From positions 1 to 61,246 of IMG/VR virus record IMGVR_UViG_3300021403_000010: a DNA stretch of 61,246 bases, one strand, 5' to 3'. This stretch comes from a virus. How positions within the stretch are numbered: the stretch's first letter is position 1; every line of letters begins with the position of its first letter. This document shows, one piece after another, positions 55,590 through 61,246 of this stretch. The notes under the pieces are model-generated. The model did not search any database and was not told the origin of the DNA. It saw nothing but the letters and a program-made list of their open reading frames with translations. The translations under genes were made by a program, and so were the position numbers.

Positions 55590-56749
55590 TTAGCCGCCTT
55601 TCTCTTCGGCTTCGCGGCCTTCTTGGTCTTCGCTGGCTTTGACGCCTTCTTGGGCGCGGGCTTGACCGGGGAGAAGACGGCGCGTCCCGCGTTCACCACA
55701 CGGAGTGCTTCCTTGTCGGACTTCTGTCCCGTGCACCATTCTTTTGCCAACCAAACGAGCACCTGACCTTTGGTACCGGCCTTCGCCCCCAGCTTGGCCA
55801 GTCCAGTCACAATCTCGTCTCTGGTCCTGGCCGTCACCGCACCCTTTACGCCAACCTCCCGTGCGGCCTCACGTACATGCTTGGCTTGGACCTTGGGCTT
55901 TGGTTTTGGCTTGTCCGCCTTCGGGGCAGGCTTCGAAGAGCCCCCTTGTGCAGCAGTTTTACCCGCGCGACTATTTCCCGCCTGCCCGTCTGGTTCGTCT
56001 GACGTCTTGGGAGTAATGATTGTCAAACCTGCGTCCTCAGCCAGGATATCTTCTGGATCATCCAACTCCGTGTCCTCAACCTCTTCCGCAGCCAACTCAC
56101 TTGCACGCTCGGCCACTTGCTCGCGCTTGTCCTCTGGAATGCTCGGGCTCATGAGCCTGAGCGCCACGTCGAGCGTTTGGACTTCCCCAGACTGAATGCG
56201 CCTCACAAGCGAGTTCGGGGCCATCAGCAACTTCTCGTACTCGCTGACCCGGCTCGGCAGCAGCCCCAGGTACCCGGCGACCTTCGTCTGCGCCCCGTGC
56301 CCGCTCCACCCGTTCCTCTCCCGCACCTCCCTGCAAATGCTCGCCATGTCCAGCAACGAGTTCTGTGTTCTGTGCAAGTTACTGACAATCGCTTGTCTGA
56401 ACAGGTCCACGTCGGGGTCCGCGAGCACACACCAGACTTCGAGGCTGGCGGCCCAGCCGGGGGCGTGCCCGTCCGCGAAGTCGTCCGGGTGCTCGCGAAT
56501 CAGCTTGACAGCGTCCACTCTCGCCCCACCGTCCACGTACTCGTACGAGTAAGTGTCGTCTCCGTTGTCCACCTCGGCGACCAGCACGGGCACCAGTTGC
56601 TTGCCTGCATCCGCAATGCTCGTAGCCATCGTCTTGACTCTGGCCTTTCGCTGGTCCGGGGTCTCGGTGGGCCTCGCTTTTTCGTTGGCTTCGTTGGCCG
56701 TAAGCGAGTCCGGGGCAAGGTACAACTGGTGGTTTTTCTGAGTGAGCAC
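55535..56749 (-). CDS. ParB-like DNA-binding protein
   Basis: 404 residues from GTG 56749. Residues 20-125 match a ParB/Srx-type nuclease-CTPase fold (KQLVPVLVAEVDNG ... EYVDGGARVDAVKLI ... FRQAIVSNLHRTQNSLLDMA). Then comes a helix-turn-helix (AQTKVAGYLGLLPSRVSEYE) and a long Lys/Ala/Pro-rich tail. No ParA is seen, so it is an orphan, perhaps a regulator or replication factor. The final 17 codons overlap a different coding-like frame. Confidence 0.8.
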   Translation of the reverse strand: MLTQKNHQLYLAPDSLTANEANEKARPTETPDQRKARVKTMATSIADAGKQLVPVLVAEVDNGDDTYSYEYVDGGARVDAVKLIREHPDDFADGHAPGWAASLEVWCVLADPDVDLFRQAIVSNLHRTQNSLLDMASICREVRERNGWSGHGAQTKVAGYLGLLPSRVSEYEKLLMAPNSLVRRIQSGEVQTLDVALRLMSPSIPEDKREQVAERASELAAEEVEDTELDDPEDILAEDAGLTIITPKTSDEPDGQAGNSRAGKTAAQGGSSKPAPKADKPKPKPKVQAKHVREAAREVGVKGAVTARTRDEIVTGLAKLGAKAGTKGQVLVWLAKEWCTGQKSDKEALRVVNAGRAVFSPVKPAPKKASKPAKTKKAAKPKRKAAKKLNSRYVKRPPSKTTAT

Positions 56750-56756
56750 GACATTG

Positions 56757-56786
56757 ATCTTACACTTTCTAGGTTAAACTTGTCAA
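56757..56786 (-). promoter_or_regulatory. Early promoter with operator, leaderless GTG
   Basis: Reverse strand TTGACA (56781-56786), 18-base spacer, TAAGAT (56757-56762), then 7 bases to GTG 56749. The spacer holds AGTTTAACCTAGAAA, the operator-like sequence in the opposite orientation to the other promoters. Confidence 0.7.
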
Positions 56787-56836
56787 GCACAAAACGCCCC
56801 AGTTTGCCACTTGTGTTTTCAAGCGTTGAGTTGTGA

Positions 56837-56842
56837 TAGATT
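56837..56842 (+). promoter_or_regulatory. -10 element 6 nt before ATG 56849
   Basis: TAGATT, then TGTCGA, then ATG; no Shine-Dalgarno. It is divergent from the ParB-like gene promoter. Confidence 0.45.
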
Positions 56843-56848
56843 TGTCGA

Positions 56849-57073
56849 ATGTCCAGAGCCACACCTCGATACCTAAGAAACTACACACCACACCAAGTTG
56901 CCAAGATGCTCCAAGTCCGGCCTGACACTGTTTACCGTTGGTGCCGCGAAGGGAAAATCGTTGCCACGAAGTTTTCGGGTAAGATTTGGCGTATCCATGA
57001 ACCCGAGGTTCTCCGACTTATCATGAGCGGTCACGCCCAATCCAAGGAGGCGCGGGGTGGCTACGCTGCATGA
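56849..57073 (+). CDS. Excisionase-like helix-turn-helix protein
   Basis: 74 residues. YTPHQVAKMLQVRPDTVYRW CREGKI then FSGKIWRIHEPEVLRLI is the winged HTH_17 pattern of excisionases and MerR-like factors. It overlaps the VapE-type gene by 17 bases. It may control excision, or serve as replication-initiation cofactor with the VapE helicase. Confidence 0.8.
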   Translation: MSRATPRYLRNYTPHQVAKMLQVRPDTVYRWCREGKIVATKFSGKIWRIHEPEVLRLIMSGHAQSKEARGGYAA

Positions 57074-58271
57074 GTTCCCGGAACCACGCTGGACAGAACG
57101 ACTCCAAGGCGTCAACGGTGACCCAACCAAACCTTTAGCCATCTACGGAAACTGCGCTCTCGCGTTTGAAGAGTCTCCAGACTGGATCGGAGCTTTAACT
57201 TACAACGAACTGAGCCGCTCAACAGTCATCCAACGAAATTGTCCCAGCGGCTGCGCTGGCGAGCGCTGGGGCACAACCCAAGTAGGACTTGCCACTAAAT
57301 GGTTCCACTCCCTTAGAATTTTTGCCCCAACGTCCGTCGTTGGCCAGGCCGCCGAAGACACCTCCAAACAGTTCCGGTTTCACCCCGTGCGTCAATACCT
57401 CAGTTCTCTTACCTGGGATGGCGTGGTGCGGAACGAACGTTGGCTCAAAACCTACCTCAAAGTGCCCCTGACAGACTTTACCTCGGCAGTTGGCGATAAA
57501 TGGCTCATGAGCGCCGTGGCACGTGCCTTCAAGCCGGGATGCAAGGCTGATTACTGCTTAATTCTGGAAGGCTCGCAGGGTATCCGCAAGTCCACTGCCC
57601 TCCGCACTCTCGCTTCCGACGAATTCTTCTCTGACATGATTGGCCACGATTTGAGCAATAAGGACTCGGCGATTCTGTGTGCCGGGGCCTGGATCATCGA
57701 ACATTCCGAATTGGAAAGTTTGAGCAACAGCGGCCTGGGAGCACTCAAAGCTTTCTTCAGTCGCGTGGAGGACCACTACCGACCGCCGTATGGACGATAC
57801 TCCGAACGCTTTCCCCGCCAATGTGTCTTCGCCGGCACCACCAATGAAGACGAGTACTTGGTAGACCCAACCGGCAATCGACGCTTCTGGCCTGTGCGCT
57901 GCACCGACCAAGCGGACATAGACGGTCTTGCCCGCGACCGCGACCAGCTTTGGGCCGAAGCCGTCTACCGCTACCGCACGGTAGGCATGTGGTGGCTCGA
58001 AGACTGGGAGGAACAGGCCGCAAAGAAGGAACAGGAATCCCGCATCGGTCAGCATCCCTGGACTGAACCAATCGCGGAATGGATCAAAGCCAAAAAACTC
58101 ACCAACGTGTCCAGCCGGGAAGTCATCGAACAGTGCCCCGCACTCCCTAAAAACATCCAACTCAATCTTTCAAACGAACGAATCATCTCCCACTGTCTCA
58201 GGAGCCCCTTGATCGGGTTTGAACTCTACCGCAGGGACGGCTACCGACGGTATCGCAAATCAGCCAAGTGA
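57057..58271 (+). CDS. VapE-type superfamily 3-like helicase / replication protein
   Basis: 404 residues, GTG 57057 behind AAGGAGGCGCGGG. The VapE domain has LILEGSQGIRKSTALRTLAS (Walker A GxxGxxKST), AWIIEHSELESLSNSGLGAL as Walker B region, and FAGTTNEDEYLVDPTGNRRF. The first 100 residues lack a recognisable primase motif. Such proteins start replication in phages and satellites. The stop lies in the first copy of the AAGTGACAT repeat. Confidence 0.85.
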   Translation: MATLHEFPEPRWTERLQGVNGDPTKPLAIYGNCALAFEESPDWIGALTYNELSRSTVIQRNCPSGCAGERWGTTQVGLATKWFHSLRIFAPTSVVGQAAEDTSKQFRFHPVRQYLSSLTWDGVVRNERWLKTYLKVPLTDFTSAVGDKWLMSAVARAFKPGCKADYCLILEGSQGIRKSTALRTLASDEFFSDMIGHDLSNKDSAILCAGAWIIEHSELESLSNSGLGALKAFFSRVEDHYRPPYGRYSERFPRQCVFAGTTNEDEYLVDPTGNRRFWPVRCTDQADIDGLARDRDQLWAEAVYRYRTVGMWWLEDWEEQAAKKEQESRIGQHPWTEPIAEWIKAKKLTNVSSREVIEQCPALPKNIQLNLSNERIISHCLRSPLIGFELYRRDGYRRYRKSAK

Positions 58272-58357
58272 CATAAGGTGGATATGTAAAAACCAAACCT
58301 CCACCTTCTAACTCCTTTCTTTTCTAGTCTAAGTGATATAAGTGACATAAGTGACAT
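58266..58357. repeat. AAGTGACAT direct repeats, candidate iterons
   Basis: AAGTGACAT occurs at 58266-58274, 58340-58348 and 58349-58357, with AAGTGATAT at 58331-58339. The last three are head-to-tail in an AT-rich stretch. An inverted AAGTGAC lies near 58454-58462. Placed right after the VapE-type gene, they could form a replication origin. Confidence 0.55.
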
Positions 58358-58684
58358 AGGTATAAAAGATTATTAGAACAGAGAGTAGATGGCCCCTTGC
58401 ATATACGCGCGCGCGCAGGAAAGGTATACGGAAGGCCAAAAAATCGTCCTTTTTGTCACTTGTGATTTGTTATGTTTAAGTTGCAAGGAAAAGATCGTCA
58501 CTTTTTTGTTTTTGGGTTGTCCAGAGGCCGCGACGGTCCCCGCCTGACACCAACCTGTCAAGGTTTTTAGGTTATACTTTTCCCTGTGGAGCTTCGCATA
58601 CGCTTCCGGTCTCTCAGGCTCAGGCCCGTGCGCTTGGCTCCGCAACACCGGCAATTACTTCTAGGCCCAGGAGAACCTGCAACA
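58272..58684. other. AT-rich non-coding region with repeats and promoter
   Basis: About 410 bases. It contains the tandem AAGTGACAT repeats, an alternating GC run (ACGCGCGCGCGCAG near 58404-58418), T-rich tracts, and TTAGGTTATACT with TATACT at 58573-58578. A GTG at 58586 lies 7 bases after that hexamer. It is gene-free unless that GTG starts the next gene. Confidence 0.5.
58573..58578 (+). promoter_or_regulatory. -10 element upstream of the 58.7 kb gene
   Basis: TATACT within TTAGGTTATACTTTT, a variant of the operator-like motif. It lies 7 bases before GTG 58586 and 106 before ATG 58685. Confidence 0.4.
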
Positions 58685-59320
58685 ATGCCCGAAACAGAAA
58701 CCCGCACCACAGATACTCGAACCACGGCTGCCCCGCCTCCGCCCTTCCCAGTCATGGCGGCAACCTCCGACTTCTACCAAGACCAGAGCGAAAAGAACGC
58801 ACTCAACGCCAAGCGAACGTTTGACGAGTTCCAAGACATCGGGCTCGCCGCCGCCCGGCGCTCGCAGTCGCACTTCGACGAACTGAGCCGCATTGGCGTT
58901 GACTCGCTCAACGAGTCGGTCATGCTCTCGAAGAAAGTCCACGCCGAGTACATGGCCGGCTCGCAGGGTACTCGCGTCAAGCTGGCTCAGATCGACGCCA
59001 TGCGCGCCCGCCATTCCGACATGTGGGCCTACGAGCAAGCGTATGACCTAGGCAACCCTGTCACGACCGGCGTGGGCGACGATGTCCGCGCGGGTGCTGT
59101 ACCTGCCAACCGCATCACCGACACCACGGGCGCTGTCGCCGGCGGAGCAATCAGCGCGGCCGCTGCCATGTCCGCTCTGAACAACGTGAGTATTCAGCTC
59201 GGCGAACTCACAGCGCTGGTCCAGGAGCAGAATGCGACCAACACCACGTTGCTCCAAACCCTCTCGGACTCCAATGCGAGTATTGCTTCGTCTCTCGCTA
59301 AACTGGCTGCCAAAGCTTAA
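58685..59320 (+). CDS. Helical virion-type hypothetical protein
   Basis: 211 residues from ATG 58685 behind CCAGGAGAACCTGCAACA; the frame also opens at GTG 58586, giving 33 extra Arg-rich residues. There is a disordered Thr/Pro-rich start, long helical stretches (AKRTFDEFQDIGLAAARRSQ), a Gly/Ala-rich hydrophobic section and a coiled-coil end with Asn/Thr repeats (LVQEQNATNTTLLQTLSDSN). Possibly a structural protein outside the main late block. Confidence 0.6.
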   Translation: MPETETRTTDTRTTAAPPPPFPVMAATSDFYQDQSEKNALNAKRTFDEFQDIGLAAARRSQSHFDELSRIGVDSLNESVMLSKKVHAEYMAGSQGTRVKLAQIDAMRARHSDMWAYEQAYDLGNPVTTGVGDDVRAGAVPANRITDTTGAVAGGAISAAAAMSALNNVSIQLGELTALVQEQNATNTTLLQTLSDSNASIASSLAKLAAKA

Positions 59321-59330
59321 GGGGCTACCC

Positions 59331-59693
59331 ATGGCAAACTCTTTCCTGTCGTTCTTCCAACATCTCAACACCGACGTGAAGAAGGGAATCACGGTCGCAC
59401 AGCCGTTTGTGCAGTACGCGGGGCTGATTCCCGGCTTTGGCACAGCCTTCACCACAATCTTCAACACCGTGGCCACGCTTGAAGGTCTGATCCCAACCAG
59501 TGGCCAGGGTACTGTCAAAAAGGCAACCGCCATGGCCGCCGTGAACGCCCAGGTTCCGGGGCTGAACCAGACCCACCTGTCCGCAAGCATTGACCAGCTT
59601 GTTGCTGCTTTGAACGCCATTGCAGCGCTTGAACCCGCGCCGGGGGCTCAGACTACCCCCTCAGCCGCTCCGTCGCTTCCTGCGTCGTCCTGA
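59331..59693 (+). CDS. Small helical protein with hydrophobic middle
   Basis: 120 residues, ATG 59331 behind AAGGGGCTACCC. FLSFFQHLNTDVKKGITVAQ leads to GLIPGFGTAFTTIFNTVATL, then a Pro/Ser-rich tail. It resembles phage proteins of about this size found near lysis or structural genes. Followed by the hairpin at 59701. Confidence 0.6.
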   Translation: MANSFLSFFQHLNTDVKKGITVAQPFVQYAGLIPGFGTAFTTIFNTVATLEGLIPTSGQGTVKKATAMAAVNAQVPGLNQTHLSASIDQLVAALNAIAALEPAPGAQTTPSAAPSLPASS

Positions 59694-59700
59694 CACTCCC

Positions 59701-59729
59701 GGAGGCCCGGCCCTTACCGCCGGGCCTCC
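59701..59729. terminator. Hairpin between convergent genes
   Basis: GGAGGCCCGGC-CCTTACC-GCCGGGCCTCC, a perfect 11-bp GC-rich stem. It lies between the ends of the 59331 (+) and 59714 (-) genes and overlaps the last codons of the latter, so it may terminate both. Confidence 0.7.
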
Positions 59730-59920
59730 ACTACCTCCCAAGTCGTCGTTTTCTTGACAATGCGAAAGATCTGTCCTTTGGCGGATTTCATGGATTGAAA
59801 CACTGCAAGCCTTTCGCGGGCGTCTTCGAGTGTTTTCGCACCTCCCGTGGCAGCGCTTGACCAGCCGCTTAGCTCGCTCAGGAAGTACTGAATCTCATAC
59901 CAAGTCTCGGTTTCAGGCAT
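59714..59920 (-). CDS. Small hypothetical protein
   Basis: 68 residues from ATG 59920 (MPETETWYEIQYFLSELSGW). Central KTLEDARERLAVFQSMKSAK and a beta-strand end (QIFRIVKKTTTWEVVEARR). This looks like a small phage or host protein that begins YEIQ; function unknown. Confidence 0.65.
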   Translation of the reverse strand: MPETETWYEIQYFLSELSGWSSAATGGAKTLEDARERLAVFQSMKSAKGQIFRIVKKTTTWEVVEARR

Positions 59921-59925
59921 CAAAT

Positions 59926-60887
59926 TTACTCACTTTCTTGTTCCTGGTTGGGGTCTGGCACAGGTATGTAGTCGCCCGCCGCCAGCCCCGGCCTTAACTC
60001 CAACGCACTCCCCAAATACCGCTCAGTCACTGCAATGCTTGCGTGACCCAACTGGTTGCTGATGTGTTCGAGGCTTGCACCCCGGCCCGGCACAGCCGCG
60101 CGTACGTCCGTCGCAGGTCGTGCGGGGCAATTGGTTCCATGCCGCACTTGATGCACAGTGCGTGTAGTAGCTGGTGTACCCGGCCCGGCTTTACGTGGAA
60201 CATGCTGCCGACTGCGCCCTCGGGCCTGTACTCGTGCAAGTACTGGGCGACCCACCCCGGCACGGCCACCGTACGGACCCGCTGAGCTTTCGAGCGTATG
60301 TCCGTCAGGCACCACCGGCTATCGCGCTGGCGTAGCTGTTCCCACTCAAGCCCGCATACTTCGGCGCGTCTGAGCCCGCAGCCAACCATTACAGCTACGA
60401 GCGCTTGGTCGCGCGCTGGGTGTAGTGTGGTGCCGGCCGCGCGGAGCAGCCGCTCAAGCCCTTCCGTGTCGAGCCAATTGCCGACCGTGCCGCCGCGCTG
60501 GCGCTCGACTCTGAGCCGCTCGACGCCGACGTACTCGAACTCGCTCAGCAGCCCGCGAGCCCAGCACTCCCGCGCGAACGCTTTCACAGCGGCGATCGAC
60601 ACCGCTAACGTCTGCGTTTTCGCCCCTTGTTCGCGTTTTGCTGCGACAAACGCCATTACGTTGTCCCTGGTGGGGGGACCCAGACTACCTCCGACCCCAT
60701 CTCGGCTCGTTCTACCCCCATCCGGGCCTCGGGACCGGGCAAATGTCAGGAAGCTGGCAACCTCACGGCTGTAGTTGCGACGTGTTGAGGCACTGGCAAA
60801 GCTGGCTATTGTAGCTGCGGCCACGGTGTCTGGCGTGTAAACAGGCCGGGGTGTAGGCGGGGGTGGGAGAAGCGCGGGGACTAGCAC
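59926..60887 (-). pseudogene. Tyrosine recombinase (integrase) with a frameshift near the active site
   Basis: GTG 60887 overlaps the pentapeptide stop. The N-terminal SAM-like domain is STRRNYSREVASFLTFARSR. The catalytic domain shows GCGLRRAEVCGLEWEQLRQR (first Arg) and APHDLRRTYARLCRAG (HxxR). The frame then turns into VQASNTSAT and stops at 60027. One base back it continues GASLEHISNQLGHASIAVTE with RYLG, the LGH and Tyr box, to 59926. One extra G in a GGGG run at about 60093 restores the enzyme. Confidence 0.8.
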
Positions 60888-61246
60888 GGCATCGTCGGCT
60901 CTGCCGCTGGTTCGACCAACAACCCGTACCGCTCCATAAACCTCCTACACGCTGCAATGTGTTCCCTGTACTCTTCCACCTCTTCCGCCGTGTAATCTTC
61001 CTTCCTTCCCACCGCCCGGTAGTGATCTTCCCACCACTCAAGTGTTTCCTGCATGCAGCCAATTTGCACTTGACCGTACTTGTGCACGATTACCCAGTCC
61101 CTTGACCCGCCGATTTGTAGCACCTTGGGCGTGATGCCCTTCGCGCCCTGGAGGTCCGCGCCCCGGAGGTACGCGCCCTGGAGGTACGCGCCCTGGAGGT
61201 ATGCGCCCCGGAGGTACGCGCCCTGGAGGTACGCGCCCTGGAGGTA
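60881..61246 (-). CDS. Pentapeptide-repeat protein, C-terminal part (continues at window start)
   Basis: The 3' portion of the gene that starts at base 340. Pentapeptides (YLQGAYLQGAYLRG...) run to about 61150, then GADLQGAKGITPKVLQIGGS and a globular tail with DWVIVHKYGQVQIGCMQETL and EEYREHIAACRRFMERYG. This tail is shared by many phage pentapeptide proteins. Overlapping the last 10 bases of the window with the first 10 gives one continuous frame. Confidence 0.85.
   Translation of the reverse strand, partial: YLQGAYLQGAYLRGAYLQGAYLQGAYLRGADLQGAKGITPKVLQIGGSRDWVIVHKYGQVQIGCMQETLEWWEDHYRAVGRKEDYTAEEVEEYREHIAACRRFMERYGLLVEPAAEPTMPC

Overview
The window is the essentially complete genome of a double-stranded DNA tailed phage, or of a phage-like prophage. 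Both ends lie inside the same 15-bp repeat array of a pentapeptide-repeat gene. Merging the 10 identical bases at the two ends restores that gene's reading frame, so the molecule is circular or terminally redundant, about 61.24 kb. The virion genes suggest a short-tailed, podovirus-like particle: terminase, portal, scaffold, capsid, adaptor and a very large nozzle-type protein are present, but no recognisable tape measure, sheath or tail tube. The host is not identifiable. Coding DNA is GC-rich. Many operon-leading genes have a TANNNT hexamer 6-8 nt before ATG/GTG and no Shine-Dalgarno, a leaderless layout described mainly in Deinococcota and Actinomycetota; that link is inference.

Layout. 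0.3-1.4 kb (-): small early-type genes. 1.4-2.6 kb: a zinc-ribbon micro-gene, then a hairpin-rich stretch without genes. 2.6-5.9 kb: secreted-looking spike/fibre proteins. 6.0-11.3 kb: DNA packaging, with the large terminase split into two genes by an HNH endonuclease. 11.3-17.5 kb: portal, scaffold, major capsid and head proteins. 17.5-32.1 kb: adaptors, membrane/lysis proteins, a muramidase-like protein, the nozzle protein, fibres and internal virion proteins. 32.6 kb: tRNA-Tyr(GUA).

32.7-39.0 kb (-) is a tightly coupled glycan-modification operon with glycosyltransferases, methyltransferases and a methyltransferase/kinase-like fusion. 39.1-49.4 kb (-) is replication and recombination: an HTH regulator, a broken NUMOD4-HNH gene, a family A DNA polymerase carrying an intein, a separate UDG-exonuclease protein, an ERCC4-type nuclease, a LuxR-type HTH protein, a RecA-like ATPase, a NADAR protein and a PD-(D/E)XK nuclease. 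49.5-53.5 kb (-) is a chain of overlapping small genes, one of them cut by a complete IS1595-type element with two passenger genes. 53.5-56.8 kb (-) has a DinG-like helicase and a ParB-like protein. 56.8-59.7 kb (+) has an excisionase-like HTH, a VapE-type helicase, a repeat-bearing intergenic region and two late-type genes. 59.7-61.2 kb (-) has a frameshifted tyrosine recombinase and the pentapeptide protein.

The most unusual locus is the polymerase intein. A complete HNH endonuclease gene lies inside the intein coding sequence in a different frame, with its own strong Shine-Dalgarno, while the host frame stays open so that the intein can still be translated and spliced. A shared operator-like sequence (TTTCTAGGTTAAACT) in at least three early promoters points to phage-wide regulation. 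All functions are read from motifs by eye; no database search was run.
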